Origin: Comamonadaceae bacterium
GTDB taxonomy: Bacteria; Pseudomonadota; Gammaproteobacteria; Burkholderiales; Burkholderiaceae_C
DNA length: 64,000 bases
Direction: 5' to 3'
Assembly (NCBI GenBank): GCA_947450695.1
Contig: CANFWV010000002.1
Span: 1-64,000, forward strand
Part shown: positions 51,172 to 60,931 of the stretch, in pieces
How positions within the stretch are numbered: the first letter of the stretch is position 1
Layout of the letters: each line of letters starts with the position of its first letter
The notes under the pieces: model-generated
The model's input: only the letters and a program-made list of their open reading frames with translations
Databases searched by the model: none
What the model was told of the DNA's origin: nothing
Made by a program: the position numbers and the translations under genes

Positions 51172-52212
51172 ATGGATACCTCGATCGCCAGCATTCTGCT
51201 GCTGGACGGCCTCATCAACGGGGCAATTTATGCCCTGTTGGGTCTGGCCACCGTGCTGGTATTCACCGTCACGCGAGTCATTTTTATCCCGCAAGGTGAG
51301 TTCGTCGCCTATGGCGCATTGACACTGGCTATTTTGCAAACCGGCAAAATTCCCGGCACGGTCTGGCTCTTGCTCATTCTGGCTGGCGTCGCCGCATTGA
51401 TGGACTTGACCAGCGCTTGGCAGCGGCATCGTAATGCCTTTGCGGCGCTAAAAGCCGGTGTTAAGACTCTCCTTCTGCCGGGCGCGATTGCGGGCCTGAC
51501 GTCTTGGGCTGCACCCCAGCAATTTCCGCTGATCGTTCAAGCCTTGTTGAGCGTGGCCATCGTGACTGCCTTTGGACCGCTGGTTTATCGGGTCGCCTTT
51601 CAGTCGCTGGAAGCGGCCACACCGCTGGTGTTGCTGATTGTGGCGGTCGGCGTGCACTTCGCCATGACCGGACTGGGCCTGCTGTTTTTCGGCGCTGAAG
51701 GATTTCGCAACCCGTCGTTCTGGGACATTCGTTTGCCGCTGGGACCGGTGGTGTTGTCGGGGCAAACCATCATCATCTTCACGGCATCGTTAGCGCTGAT
51801 CGTGATGTTGTGGCTATTTTTTGAACGTTCCCTGTACGGCAAAGCCTTGCGGGCGACAGCGGTGAATCGCTTGGGCGCACGCTTGGTGGGCATCTCATCG
51901 CACAGCGCCGGACAACTCACTTTTGCCATGGCGGCCTTGATTGGTGCCTTGTCGGGTTTGCTGATCGGGCCGACTACCACGGTGTTTTATGACTCTGGCT
52001 TTTTGATCGGCCTCAAGGGCTTTGTCGCCGCGGTGATCGCCGGCTTGTCGAGCTATCCGGGTGCGCTGTTGGGCGCTTTGTTTGTCGGCACCGTCGAAGC
52101 GTTTGGTTCCTTTTGGGCCAGCGCCTTCAAAGAGGTGATCGTATTCACGCTCATTCTGCCGATTTTGCTGTGGCGCTCGCTGCAGAGCGGCCCTTCGGAC
52201 GAGGAGCATTGA
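51172..52212 (+). CDS. Liv-type ABC permease (LivH-like)
   Basis: A 346-residue multi-spanning protein, about 50 residues longer than the LivH of the benzoate operon. Hallmark start LLDGLINGAIYALLGLATVLVFTVTRVIFIPQGEFVAYGAL and coupling loop LRATAVNRLGARLVGISSHSAGQLTFAMAALIGALSGLL. The extra length lies after the third helix (LTSAWQRHRNAFAALKAGVKTLLLPG). It is followed by the LivM-LivG fusion after one base. Confidence 0.9.
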   Translation: MDTSIASILLLDGLINGAIYALLGLATVLVFTVTRVIFIPQGEFVAYGALTLAILQTGKIPGTVWLLLILAGVAALMDLTSAWQRHRNAFAALKAGVKTLLLPGAIAGLTSWAAPQQFPLIVQALLSVAIVTAFGPLVYRVAFQSLEAATPLVLLIVAVGVHFAMTGLGLLFFGAEGFRNPSFWDIRLPLGPVVLSGQTIIIFTASLALIVMLWLFFERSLYGKALRATAVNRLGARLVGISSHSAGQLTFAMAALIGALSGLLIGPTTTVFYDSGFLIGLKGFVAAVIAGLSSYPGALLGALFVGTVEAFGSFWASAFKEVIVFTLILPILLWRSLQSGPSDEEH

Positions 52213-52213
52213 G

Positions 52214-53980
52214 ATGCTGGCGAGACGCTATGGATTACTGGCACTGGTCGTCGCTATCGTGCTGTTGGCCGTGCTGCCGTTGCCAGATTTTTGGATCACG
52301 CAACTCAACTACATCGCTTTGTACAGTCTGGTCGGTTTGGGCTTGGTGCTGCTGACGGGTGTCGCCGGCTTGACCTCTTTTGGGCAAGCGGCATTCGTCG
52401 GTATCGGCGCTTACAGCACCGCTTGGCTGACACTCAACACGGGTTTGTCGCCTTGGATGACGCTCTTTATCGGACTCGCCATCACGGGTGTTTCAGCACT
52501 GATCGTGGCGGGTATCACGCTGCGCATGTCTGGTCACTTTCTGCCACTGGCGACCATTGCCTGGGGCTTGTCGCTGTACTACCTGATGGGCAATTTGGAT
52601 GCGCTCGGCAAGTACGACGGCTTGCTGGGGATTCAAACACTGTCTCTCTTCGGCATCGAGTTGGGCCAGGGCCGCGGCTTCTTTTTGTTCGCCTGGTCGG
52701 TCGTGGTGCTGGCGGCGCTGGCGATCCTTCATTTGCTGGATTCGCGTCCGGGGCGGGCCATGCGTTCGTTGCGCACTGGCACCCAGATGGCCGAAGCCAT
52801 GGGCGTCAACACCTTGCGCTACAAGATCATCATTTTCGTCATCGCCGCGCTGTTGGCATCGGTTTCAGGTTGGCTGTTTGCGCACTTTCAGCGCTCCGTC
52901 AACCCGTCGCCCTTCGGTCTGAAGATGGGTATTGAATACCTGTTCATGACGGTGGTCGGCGGTGTCGGCTATGTGTGGGGCGCCATCACCGGTGCGCTAC
53001 TCACGAAGCTTCTGGAAGACCAACTCCAAGTGCTGCTGCCGATGCTGATTGGCACCAGCGGCAGCTATGAAACCATTGTGTTCGGCATTGTGCTGGTGCT
53101 CACGCTGAAGTTTTTGCCCAATGGGCTGTGGTCACTGGTGGAGCAAAAATTGCCCCGCCCGCAGCGCTTGATGGACTGGGCCAATGCCCCGGCACTGAGC
53201 GAACGCAACAAACCGGCGACGGGCGAGTTGGTGTTGGAGGTGCAAGCCATCCGCAAACAGTTCGGCGGCTTGGTGGCCGTCAATGACATTGGCTTTCAAA
53301 TCAAGGCCGGGCAAATTGTGGGGCTCATCGGACCGAACGGTGCGGGTAAATCCACCACCTTCAACCTGATCACCGGTGTCTTGTCGCTGACCAGTGGCAA
53401 AGTGGTTTTTCGCGGTGAAGACATCAGCGGTCTGCGCTCCCGGGAGATCGCCAGCCGAGGCATGTCGCGCACCTTCCAACACGTCAAGATGATCCCGGAC
53501 ATGACGGTGCTGGAGAATGTCGCGCTGGGCGCGCATCTGCGCGGTCGCAAGGATGTGGCGTCCGCTATGGCCCGTTTGAACCGCGACGAGGAGCGCCAGT
53601 TACTGCGTGAAGCACAGCGCCAACTGGAACGCATCGGCATGGGCGCGCACCTGCACGAGCAGGCCGGCAACCTGGCCATGGGGCCGCAACGCTTGATGGA
53701 AATTGCCCGCGCTTTGTGCAGTGACCCGGCGCTGTTGTTGTTGGACGAACCCGCCGCCGGACTGCGCCACAAAGAGAAACAAGCCTTGGCCGATGTGTTG
53801 CGCCAACTGCGCGGTGAAGGCATGAGCATTTTGCTGGTGGAGCACGACATGGACTTGGTGATGGATGTCTGTGACCACTTGGTGGTGATGGAGTTTGGCA
53901 CCTTGCTGACCCAAGGCACGCCGGTTGAAATTCAGCAAAGCCCGGCAGTCCGCGCAGCCTATCTTGGCACTGAACATTGA
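52214..53980 (+). CDS. LivM-LivG fusion: ABC permease joined to ATPase
   Basis: A 588-residue protein. Residues 1-310 form a LivM-type permease ([30 protein letters not shown]; coupling loop [22 protein letters not shown]). After a linker of about 30 residues a LivG-type ATPase follows (about 335-588) with Walker [13 protein letters not shown], signature [14 protein letters not shown] (variant of LSGGQ), Walker [12 protein letters not shown] and H-loop [11 protein letters not shown]. The reading frame is open throughout, so this is a real fusion. In the benzoate importer the same two functions are separate genes. Confidence 0.92.
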   Translation: MLARRYGLLALVVAIVLLAVLPLPDFWITQLNYIALYSLVGLGLVLLTGVAGLTSFGQAAFVGIGAYSTAWLTLNTGLSPWMTLFIGLAITGVSALIVAGITLRMSGHFLPLATIAWGLSLYYLMGNLDALGKYDGLLGIQTLSLFGIELGQGRGFFLFAWSVVVLAALAILHLLDSRPGRAMRSLRTGTQMAEAMGVNTLRYKIIIFVIAALLASVSGWLFAHFQRSVNPSPFGLKMGIEYLFMTVVGGVGYVWGAITGALLTKLLEDQLQVLLPMLIGTSGSYETIVFGIVLVLTLKFLPNGLWSLVEQKLPRPQRLMDWANAPALSERNKPATGELVLEVQAIRKQFGGLVAVNDIGFQIKAGQIVGLIGPNGAGKSTTFNLITGVLSLTSGKVVFRGEDISGLRSREIASRGMSRTFQHVKMIPDMTVLENVALGAHLRGRKDVASAMARLNRDEERQLLREAQRQLERIGMGAHLHEQAGNLAMGPQRLMEIARALCSDPALLLLDEPAAGLRHKEKQALADVLRQLRGEGMSILLVEHDMDLVMDVCDHLVVMEFGTLLTQGTPVEIQQSPAVRAAYLGTEH

Positions 53981-53991
53981 GGACGCTTGAC

Positions 53992-54732
53992 ATGACAACG
54001 CCACTTCTTCGTGTCCAAAATTTGCGTGCTGGCTACGGCCGAGCCGAGGTCTTGCACGGCATCAGTTTGCACGCCGACAAGGGCAGTGTGATCACGGTGA
54101 TCGGCCCCAATGGCGCTGGTAAATCTACCTTGCTCAACACGCTGATGGGTGTGCTGCCTGGACGCGGAACCATTGAATTCAACGGTCAGGACGTCAGCGC
54201 CCTCACGCTCGAAGACCGCGTGATGCTGGGTATTTCTCTGGTGCCCGAGCGGCGTGAATTGTTCGGCACGATGTCGGTCGAAGACAACCTCGTGCTGGGT
54301 GCGTTCCGCCAAGTGAGGCAAAAAAATAAACTCTGGCGTGAGCAGATGCATGTGGTCTACGAACTCTTCCCGCGCCTGCTGGAACGACGCGCTCAAATGG
54401 CTGGCACCTTGTCCGGTGGCGAGCGTCAAATGTTGGCGGTCGGCCGCGCCTTGATGGCCCGCCCGGTGCTGTTGATGCTGGACGAGCCGAGCTTGGGTTT
54501 GGCGCCTTTGGTGGTGAAGGAAATCTTCCGTACGATTGATGGTCTGCGCAATACCGGCGTGACCACGCTGCTGGTGGAACAAAACGCCCGCGCTGCGCTG
54601 GAAACCGCCGACGACGGCTATGTGCTGGAAATGGGTGAGATCGCACTACACGGAACGGCCAAAGAATTGGCCACCGATTCACGCGTGATCGACACCTATT
54701 TGGGTGCTGCTCGCAAGAAAGAAGTCGCATGA
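53992..54732 (+). CDS. Liv-type ABC ATPase (LivF-like)
   Basis: About 246 residues from ATG 53992. Walker [13 protein letters not shown], signature LSGGERQMLAVGRAL, Walker B LLMLDEPSLGLAP, and TLLVEQNARAALE as the switch segment. It completes the second importer and overlaps the acyl-CoA dehydrogenase gene as ATGA, which ties transport and catabolism into one operon. Confidence 0.93.
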   Translation: MTTPLLRVQNLRAGYGRAEVLHGISLHADKGSVITVIGPNGAGKSTLLNTLMGVLPGRGTIEFNGQDVSALTLEDRVMLGISLVPERRELFGTMSVEDNLVLGAFRQVRQKNKLWREQMHVVYELFPRLLERRAQMAGTLSGGERQMLAVGRALMARPVLLMLDEPSLGLAPLVVKEIFRTIDGLRNTGVTTLLVEQNARAALETADDGYVLEMGEIALHGTAKELATDSRVIDTYLGAARKKEVA

Positions 54733-56432
54733 ACTACCAGCCGCCGTTGGACGATATTCACTTCATCCTTCACGACGTTCTCAAAGTGCCTGAGCAGTTG
54801 AAGGCGCTCACCGTGTTCGCAGACACCGACGCGGACCTGATGCGTCAAGTCGTCGACGAAGCCGGCAAGTTTGTCGCCCAAGTTGTCGCGCCTTTGCAAG
54901 AAATCGGCGATACCATCGGTTGCCATTGGGTGGGCGGCAAGGTCACCTCGCCACCCGGTTTCCAGGCGGCTTATCAGGCCTTTTGGCAAGCCGGTTGGCC
55001 TGCACTCGCCTGCTCGCCGGGAGATGGCGGCCAGGGTTTGCCGGCGGTGCTCGAAGCGGTGCTGTATGACATGCTGAGTGCGGCCAACCATGGCTGGACT
55101 ATGGCGCCTGGTTTGTTGCATGGCGCTTATGAGTGTCTCAAGCACCACGGCAGCGCGTCTCTGAAGTCGAGGTATCTTGAAAAAATAGCGACCGGCGAAT
55201 GGTTGGCCACCATGTGCCTGACCGAGCCCCACGCCGGCAGTGACTTGGGTCTGCTTCGCAGCAAAGCGACACCGCAAGTAGACGGCAGTTACCGTTTGAG
55301 TGGAACCAAGATTTTCATCTCCGGCGGCGAGCACGACTTGAGCGACAACATCGTTCATCTGGTTTTGGCGCGCCTGCCCGATGCGCCACCGGGACCCAAA
55401 GGACTGTCTTTATTTCTCGCCCCCAAGGTGCTGCCCGATGGCGCTGTCAATGCCGTTCATTGCGATCGCATTGAAGACAAAATGGGTCTGCACGGCAGCC
55501 CGACCTGCGCCATGCGCTTTGACGAGGCCACCGCGTGGATGATTGGTGAGCCGAACCGCGGCCTCAACGCCATGTTTGTGATGATGAATGCAGCGCGTTT
55601 GCATGTGGGCTTGCAAGGCATTGGCCTGCTGGAGGCTGCTTGGCAAAAGGCCGATGCCTACGCCAAGGAGCGTCGGCAAATGCGGGCCCCTAAGCAGCCG
55701 ATGAGCACCACACCAGACCCGATCGCAGAGCACCCGGCAGTGCGTCGCATTTTGTCGACCCAGCGCGCATGGATTGATGGTGGCCGTGTGCTAGCTTACC
55801 GCACCGCGGTCGAACTCGACTTGGCCAAACACCATCCAGACGCCGCTCGTCGTCATGCGGCTCAACAGTGGTGCAGCTACGTCACGCCAGTGCTCAAAGC
55901 TGCTTGGACGGCTCAGGCCTTCAAAGGCAGCAGCGACTGTCTACAGGTCTTTGGTGGCCATGGTTACGTGCGCGAATGGGGAATTGAGCAAATCGTGCGT
56001 GACTCGCGGGTCACCATGATTTATGAGGGGACCAACGAGATCCAAGCGATTGACTTGCTGGTTCGCAAAGTATTGCCGGACGGTGGGGTCGGGCTGTTCG
56101 AATTTTTACAAACCCTGTGTCTTGAGCTGGACTTAAAGAACCAAGAGAGTGCCCAGCTGCTGAGTCAGATGAACGACTTGAAGGCGTTCACCAGCTTGCT
56201 AATGAGTAAAGCGAAAACCGAGATTGAACTTCCCTATTGGGTCGCGGACGATTACCTGCGCGCCATCGCTTTGCTCTTGCTGGATTGGGCCTGGCTGCAA
56301 ATCAAGCAAGCCGTGCCAGCCGACTCGGCGCATGAGCTGTCTGGCCGATGGACCGAGCCTGCCCGTGCTCTGCGGCACTGGATTTCCCCGGAATTCAATT
56401 TGTGCATGAGCATCATGAAGACGCATTTTTAA
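54729..56432 (+). CDS. Acyl-CoA dehydrogenase (DmdC-like long form)
   Basis: A 567-residue flavoprotein of the longer acyl-CoA dehydrogenase subgroup that includes 3-methylmercaptopropionyl-CoA dehydrogenase. N-terminal helix domain from residue 1 (NYQPPLDDIHFILHDVL), FAD segment MCLTEPHAGSDLGLLRSKA, catalytic Glu in MIYEGTNEIQAIDLLVRKVL near residue 437, then an extra C-terminal helical domain. In this operon it probably desaturates an arylpropionyl-CoA to the cinnamoyl-CoA, letting dihydrocinnamate-type acids enter the same route (inference). Confidence 0.9.
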   Translation: MNYQPPLDDIHFILHDVLKVPEQLKALTVFADTDADLMRQVVDEAGKFVAQVVAPLQEIGDTIGCHWVGGKVTSPPGFQAAYQAFWQAGWPALACSPGDGGQGLPAVLEAVLYDMLSAANHGWTMAPGLLHGAYECLKHHGSASLKSRYLEKIATGEWLATMCLTEPHAGSDLGLLRSKATPQVDGSYRLSGTKIFISGGEHDLSDNIVHLVLARLPDAPPGPKGLSLFLAPKVLPDGAVNAVHCDRIEDKMGLHGSPTCAMRFDEATAWMIGEPNRGLNAMFVMMNAARLHVGLQGIGLLEAAWQKADAYAKERRQMRAPKQPMSTTPDPIAEHPAVRRILSTQRAWIDGGRVLAYRTAVELDLAKHHPDAARRHAAQQWCSYVTPVLKAAWTAQAFKGSSDCLQVFGGHGYVREWGIEQIVRDSRVTMIYEGTNEIQAIDLLVRKVLPDGGVGLFEFLQTLCLELDLKNQESAQLLSQMNDLKAFTSLLMSKAKTEIELPYWVADDYLRAIALLLLDWAWLQIKQAVPADSAHELSGRWTEPARALRHWISPEFNLCMSIMKTHF

Positions 56433-56435
56433 AAG

Positions 56436-56924
56436 ATGCGTATGCTCAGCCATTTATTTGATCAAGCCATGGACGCTAAGACCCAAATACCCAGCGTTCA
56501 GAAGGTGAATACACGCTACCTCGAAACATTGATTGGCTACAACGCTCGCCGCGCAGCGCTGGCCATCATTGGTGTCTTCATGGACCGGATGCGTCTTTAC
56601 GATTTGCGGCCCGTTGACTTTTCTGTGCTCTCGCTCATCGCGCATAACCCCGGTATCACGTCGCGTCAATTGTGCGCATCTCTGGGGTTGCAGGCGCCTA
56701 ACTTGGTGGGGATGATTTCGACCATGGAAAAGCGGCAACTCATCCATCGACTGCCACATCCTCAAGATGGCAGAGCCACTGGTTTGCACCCCTCTGCGGA
56801 AGGGTTGGCCATGATGCGCAGTGCTGAAAAAACAGCGGCACAATTAGAGTCGGAGACGGCCGACAGACTCAGTCCGGAAGAGCGCAAGACCTTGATCGCG
56901 CTGCTCAAGAAAGTTTATAAGTAG
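56436..56924 (+). CDS. MarR-family transcriptional regulator
   Basis: A 162-residue winged-helix protein with the recognition region SLIAHNPGITSRQLCASLGLQAPNLVGMISTMEKRQL and the wing HRLPHPQDGRATGLHPSAEG. Alternative in-frame ATGs lie 6 and 33 bases downstream. It is 3 bases after the acyl-CoA dehydrogenase gene and ends the operon. Comparable MarR proteins (CouR, HcaR, FerC) repress hydroxycinnamate genes and release DNA on binding the acid-CoA ester. The palindrome at 44668-44686 is the proposed target. An ACGCAT/ATGCGT repeat overlaps its own start (56421-56441). Confidence 0.88.
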   Translation: MRMLSHLFDQAMDAKTQIPSVQKVNTRYLETLIGYNARRAALAIIGVFMDRMRLYDLRPVDFSVLSLIAHNPGITSRQLCASLGLQAPNLVGMISTMEKRQLIHRLPHPQDGRATGLHPSAEGLAMMRSAEKTAAQLESETADRLSPEERKTLIALLKKVYK

Positions 56925-56925
56925 C

Positions 56926-57240
56926 TCACCCTTCGAACTGCAGGTAAACGCGGCCGCCTTCAATTTTCACTGGCCAAGATTTGACCGGCTCTGTGGCTGG
57001 GGCGCAGGTCGCTGCGCCCGTACGCACATCAAACCGGCCTTGGTGAAATGGGCATTCCACCTCATGCCCTTCGACGTAGCCGTCGCACAATTTGGCGTGA
57101 CCGTGCGAGCAGATGTTGTCGGTGGCGAAGACCTCACCTTCGATACTGAAAAGGGCCACGTCATAGCCCGGCGCTTGCACGGCAATGCCAGCGCCTTCAA
57201 ACAAATCGGCTTCGGCCGCGACGTCAATCCAGGGATTCAT
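56926..57240 (-). CDS. nagAb: Rieske ferredoxin of a salicylate 5-hydroxylase-type system
   Basis: 104 residues from ATG 57240; a TTG 12 bases upstream overlaps the small-subunit stop. Rieske [2Fe-2S] ligands Cys-x-His in ICSHGHAKL and Cys-x-x-His in VECPFHQGRFD are complete. Length equals that of NagAb of the naphthalene/salicylate pathways. It carries electrons from a flavoprotein reductase to the oxygenase. It is the last gene of the three-gene leftward operon; no reductase gene is present in the window. It converges with the MarR gene one base away. Confidence 0.88.
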   Translation of the reverse strand: MNPWIDVAAEADLFEGAGIAVQAPGYDVALFSIEGEVFATDNICSHGHAKLCDGYVEGHEVECPFHQGRFDVRTGAATCAPATEPVKSWPVKIEGGRVYLQFEG

Positions 57241-57248
57241 GTGCACTT

Positions 57249-57722
57249 TCAAATCGGGTAAATGATGGCGTTGGGGATCATTTCACTGTCATAGACCACC
57301 AGTCGTTCGGCAAACTTCAGGCCTTCCGGCGTCTGCACGATGGTGTCGATGTAGCGGCCCACATTGAAGACCGTGCTGAGCTTGTCGAGCTTGGTGCGAA
57401 ACACAGCGTAATTGGCTTCGCTGTGAATGCGGCCGGCTTCAACCTTGCGGACCACCGGGGCACCCACCACATGGCGCTGGTAATACGGGTCATGAAACAG
57501 CGTTTCCTGGATGCCATAGACGCGGTCCTTGAGCATTCCTTTGCTGGTAAACGACAGCGTGGCCAGCGGAAAACCGCGCTCATAGTTCTCGCGCGGTTGC
57601 AGTTTGTAGACGCCGTCTTCAAGGAAGAATTCAGGCCACAATGCCCACTGACCGCTGTCTACGGCCAGTGCGTAATCGGCATACAAACGGGTCAGCGCCA
57701 AGTGCGTTTCAAAGTTGATCAT
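57249..57722 (-). CDS. nagH: Salicylate 5-hydroxylase small subunit-like protein
   Basis: 157 residues from ATG 57722, which has the strong GGAGG site inside the end of the large-subunit gene; a GTG six bases earlier overlaps its stop. Ring-hydroxylating dioxygenase beta-subunit fold: [42 protein letters not shown] (in shorter blocks), [10 protein letters not shown], and the C-terminal [15 protein letters not shown]. The small subunit gives structure to the hexamer and no catalytic residues. The pattern is close to NagH as remembered, and also to anthranilate oxygenase small subunits. Confidence 0.85.
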   Translation of the reverse strand: MINFETHLALTRLYADYALAVDSGQWALWPEFFLEDGVYKLQPRENYERGFPLATLSFTSKGMLKDRVYGIQETLFHDPYYQRHVVGAPVVRKVEAGRIHSEANYAVFRTKLDKLSTVFNVGRYIDTIVQTPEGLKFAERLVVYDSEMIPNAIIYPI

Positions 57723-57724
57723 GC

Positions 57725-58990
57725 TCACTCCTCCATCACTTTGCGCCAGTAGGCGTACATGCCGCGAATTAGCGTTTCGGTGACCATGTGGTCGGTTTCG
57801 CCAACCTCGCGGCCGCCCAACTCGGCCAGCGTGCGGTGCTGCGGTTTGCTCTCAAAAGCCTGCTGCGAAAACTCGATCACCTCGCCATCGTCAGCTGACA
57901 CAAAACCGGCTGGGCCAAACAGATTGGCTTGGCGCAAGCGGCGTTCATGCATCTCGGGCGTGTCATCGTCAAAACCAAAATGCGTCCAGACAAAATCAAA
58001 TGCGCCGTGGCCGTCAGGCTGAATGTGACGGGTTGACACGCTGTTGACTTGCTGCTGAAAAATAACACTCGGAAACAAGGTGGTCATCACGGCAGTCGGG
58101 CCGCCCCACCAAGCTTCAGGAACGATGTCCAGAAAGCTGGGGTCGTTGAGTTGCATGTCGGCTTTGAAGCTACTGACCTGCGTCACTTGCGAAGCCTGCC
58201 CCGATGCTTGACCAGCGCTGCCGCGGGTTGACACCATGGCCGCATGTCGGTGGTGCGCATCCATGCGCAGCTCCGATTTGTTGTCGGCCCGCCAAAGTCC
58301 GAACGTCACAAACCAAGTGTGCAGCAGACCAGGGTGATAAGGGTCTTTGATGTTTTCTTGCATCAGCTTCCAGTTGCCTGGAATGCGTTGCCGGTTGTAG
58401 CCCAAGATGATCAACTTCCTGCCGTTGAAGAGCCTGTCGAAGTAGCCCAGGATGGTCGGGCCCATGAAGTCTTCTAGCGACTCGACAGCATGATCGAAGG
58501 ACGCAAACACCACGCCGCCTCGCACGGCGACCTTCAGCGCTGTGAGGCCGTGGTCTTTGGGATCGAAGTCAGCCGGCATGCCGCCATTGACCTTGCCGTC
58601 TTGGCGCACGCCCCGCCGGAAAGGGACGCCCTGCAGATCGCCTTTGAGCGTGTAGCTCCACTGATGGTAGGGGCAGACAAATTCTTTTTTGTGGCCGTGC
58701 CGTTCGCGGCAAAACTGCATGCCCCGATGCGCGCAGACATTTTCAACCACATGGATCTGGCCGTCATCGGCACGCGTCATGATGACCGAACGTTCACCGA
58801 CCACCGTGCGCTTGAAGTCGCCAGACTCAGGGATTTCCGCTTCCAGACCCACATAGCACCAGTGGGCCTTGTAGAAAAAGCGCTCCAGTTCCTTCTTGTG
58901 GCGTTGCTCGTCGGTGTAAACGCCGAAGGGGATGCGACTGGTGTCACCTTTTTCCCAATGGATGGGCTGCGCAGCAGGACTCAGACTCAT
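57725..58990 (-). CDS. nagG: Salicylate 5-hydroxylase large subunit-like Rieske oxygenase
   Basis: 421 residues from ATG 58990 with a GAGGAGACACCGC site. Rieske ligands: Cys86-x-His88 and Cys106-x-x-His109 (VCAHRG and VCPYHQW). The mononuclear iron site is in [15 protein letters not shown] (Asp and two His). Regions such as [33 protein letters not shown] and the end [17 protein letters not shown] match the NagG group, which hydroxylates salicylate to gentisate; anthranilate oxygenase AndAc is the nearest alternative. Together with a divergent NahR-type regulator the salicylate reading is favoured. Confidence 0.87.
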   Translation of the reverse strand: MSLSPAAQPIHWEKGDTSRIPFGVYTDEQRHKKELERFFYKAHWCYVGLEAEIPESGDFKRTVVGERSVIMTRADDGQIHVVENVCAHRGMQFCRERHGHKKEFVCPYHQWSYTLKGDLQGVPFRRGVRQDGKVNGGMPADFDPKDHGLTALKVAVRGGVVFASFDHAVESLEDFMGPTILGYFDRLFNGRKLIILGYNRQRIPGNWKLMQENIKDPYHPGLLHTWFVTFGLWRADNKSELRMDAHHRHAAMVSTRGSAGQASGQASQVTQVSSFKADMQLNDPSFLDIVPEAWWGGPTAVMTTLFPSVIFQQQVNSVSTRHIQPDGHGAFDFVWTHFGFDDDTPEMHERRLRQANLFGPAGFVSADDGEVIEFSQQAFESKPQHRTLAELGGREVGETDHMVTETLIRGMYAYWRKVMEE

Positions 58991-59068
58991 GCGGTGTCTC
59001 CTCATATTTATGGCGTGCATCATCCGTCAGCTTCTTAAATTCGTAAATCGAAGCAGGTCGATACACTC

Positions 59069-59085
59069 TATTTGAATATCAAATA
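59069..59085. promoter_or_regulatory. TATTTGA-ATA-TCAAATA palindrome between nagG-like and LysR genes
   Basis: Perfect 7-base arms (59069-59075 and 59079-59085) with a 3-base centre; it contains a symmetric T-N11-A site (T59071 to A59083). It lies 28 bases before the LysR start and 78 before the oxygenase start, where a NahR-like protein would bind to activate the oxygenase operon and limit its own. The sequence is not the classical NahR site of nah/sal promoters. Confidence 0.55.
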
Positions 59086-59113
59086 TCGCAAGCTCTCTCA
59101 CTCTTTTATTCTC

Positions 59114-60061
59114 ATGCAACTCACCCAAATCGACCTCAATCTGTTGCTCGTCTTCCAACACCTGCTCAGAGAGAAGCGGGTTTCTGGCGTGGCCCAGACC
59201 CTGGGCATGAGCCAGCCGGCGGTCAGCAGCGCGCTCAAGCGCTTGCGACTGACCTTGGGCGACGAGCTTTTTTTGCGGACCCAGCAAGGCATGCAACCGA
59301 CCCCGTTTGCCCTGCAACTGGCCGAGCCGGTGGCGCAAGCGCTGGACGCGCTGCATTTGGCCTTGAACGTGCGTAGCAGTTTTGATGCCGCCAGCAGCAC
59401 GCGCACCTTTAGCGTGGCGATGACCGATGTTGGCGAAATGTATTTCTTGCCCGTGCTGATGGACCTGCTCGACCAACACGCTCCGGCGGTCACTTTGAAC
59501 GTGGTGTCTGTCACCCGCGACAGCTTGAAAGACGACATGGCCTCCGGTCGCATCGACCTGGCGCTGGGCTTGTTGCCTCAATTGCAGGCCGGGTTTTTTC
59601 AGCAAGCGCTGTTCCGGCAAGACTATGTGTGCCTGATGCGCCAAGCCCATCCCTTGGCGAGGCGCAAAACGCTGGGTTTGGCGGAGTTTGCCACTGCGGC
59701 GCATGTGCGGGTACTGGCCGCCGGCACGGGCCACGGTCGGGTGGATGAGGCGCTAGAGCGTCAAGGTTTGCAACGCCGGATACGCCTGACCGTGCCGCAC
59801 TATGTGGCACTTGGCGATGTGCTCGGGCATTCAAATCTGATCGCCACGGTGCCTGAACGCTTTGCGCAACGCGTGACGCGTCCATTTGGCTTGACCATCT
59901 GCGCCTTGCCACTGGCCGTGCAAAGCAGTGCAATTCATCAGTTCTGGCACGCCCGTTTGCATCGGGACCCAGGCCACCAGTGGCTCAGGGCGTTGATCGC
60001 GCAGGGCTTTGGCGCCGATGGCGACAGTCCAGTGCCTTGGGAATTTTGCACGGGGACTTAA
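59114..60061 (+). CDS. NahR/NagR-type LysR regulator
   Basis: About 315 residues from ATG 59114 (upstream in-frame ATG at 59072 lies inside the operator and is unlikely). HTH in residues 5-62: [40 protein letters not shown], written here as one family block. NahR-like features follow: [39 protein letters not shown] and [15 protein letters not shown]. NahR proteins activate oxygenase genes with salicylate. It is divergent from the nagG-like operon. Its stop overlaps the pyrF stop on the other strand (shared TTAA at 60058-60061). Confidence 0.88.
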   Translation: MQLTQIDLNLLLVFQHLLREKRVSGVAQTLGMSQPAVSSALKRLRLTLGDELFLRTQQGMQPTPFALQLAEPVAQALDALHLALNVRSSFDAASSTRTFSVAMTDVGEMYFLPVLMDLLDQHAPAVTLNVVSVTRDSLKDDMASGRIDLALGLLPQLQAGFFQQALFRQDYVCLMRQAHPLARRKTLGLAEFATAAHVRVLAAGTGHGRVDEALERQGLQRRIRLTVPHYVALGDVLGHSNLIATVPERFAQRVTRPFGLTICALPLAVQSSAIHQFWHARLHRDPGHQWLRALIAQGFGADGDSPVPWEFCTGT

Positions 60062-60894
60062 TGGGCGCAGTCTTGTTTTGCAGCCTGCAGCACATCCCGC
60101 GTCTTGATGGCTTCGCGCCTTGCGGCTTCGGCAAAGTCATCACCTGACGAAGCGTACAAAATCGCCCGCGATGAGTTGACGATGATGGGCGCACCGGCTT
60201 TGTAACCGGCGCGCACGGTGGCCACGGCGTCACCGCCCTGAGCGCCTACGCCGGGAATGAGCAACGGCAATGTCGGTGCGACTTGGCGCACGCGCTCAAT
60301 TTCGGCCGGGTAGGTAGCGCCCACCACCAGCCCGAGTTGGCCATTGAGGTTCCACGGGCCTTGCGCCAAACGCGCCACATGTTCGTACAACAGCGGTTGG
60401 CCTTCCACCGAGGCGAGGCGCTGGTTTTGCAGGTCGTCACCACCGGGGTTGGAAGTGCGGCACAGCAAAAATGCACCCTTGCCTGCATACTTCAAATACG
60501 GCGCGACCGAGTCAAAACCCATGAAGGGCGACAGCGTGACAGCGTCAGCGCCGTAGCGCTCGAAAGCCTCAATGGCGTATTGCTGTGCGGTGCTGCCGAT
60601 GTCGCCACGCTTAGCGTCCAGAATGATCGGCACCTGCGGCGCCACACGGCGCATGTGCTCCATCAAACGCTCCAACTGGCCTTCGGCGCGGTGGGCGGCA
60701 AAGTAGGCAATTTGCGGCTTGAAGGACACCACGAGATCGGCCGTGGCGTCAACGATAGCCGCGCAAAAATCATAGATCTTGTTGGCGTCGCCTTTGAGCT
60801 TGCCGGGGAAGCGGGTGGGTTCCGGGTCCAGCCCCACGCACAGCATGGATTGGTTCTGCCGTCCGGCGGTGTCGAGCATGTCAAGAAAAGTCAT
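60058..60894 (-). CDS. pyrF: Orotidine 5'-phosphate decarboxylase
   Basis: 278 residues from ATG 60894, where homology begins ([13 protein letters not shown]). The last step of UMP synthesis. The long-form (type 2) OMP decarboxylase motifs are clear: [23 protein letters not shown], catalytic [16 protein letters not shown] (Asp-x-Lys-x-x-Asp near residue 100), [15 protein letters not shown], and the phosphate loop [11 protein letters not shown]. It is a housekeeping gene that follows the catabolic genes on the same strand 37 bases on, but appears to have its own promoter with the -10 next to the start codon. Confidence 0.95.
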   Translation of the reverse strand: MTFLDMLDTAGRQNQSMLCVGLDPEPTRFPGKLKGDANKIYDFCAAIVDATADLVVSFKPQIAYFAAHRAEGQLERLMEHMRRVAPQVPIILDAKRGDIGSTAQQYAIEAFERYGADAVTLSPFMGFDSVAPYLKYAGKGAFLLCRTSNPGGDDLQNQRLASVEGQPLLYEHVARLAQGPWNLNGQLGLVVGATYPAEIERVRQVAPTLPLLIPGVGAQGGDAVATVRAGYKAGAPIIVNSSRAILYASSGDDFAEAARREAIKTRDVLQAAKQDCAH

Positions 60895-60900
60895 GCGGGT

Positions 60901-60906
60901 ATTGTA
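60901..60906 (-). promoter_or_regulatory. -10 box close to the pyrF start (possible leaderless promoter)
   Basis: On the minus strand TACAAT is followed by ACCCGC and then the pyrF ATG. With the usual 6-7 bases from -10 to start site, transcription would begin at the first base of the start codon. No Shine-Dalgarno sequence is present. Confidence 0.45.
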
Positions 60907-60931
60907 AGAACCCCGCCTGCGCTCATCTTCT

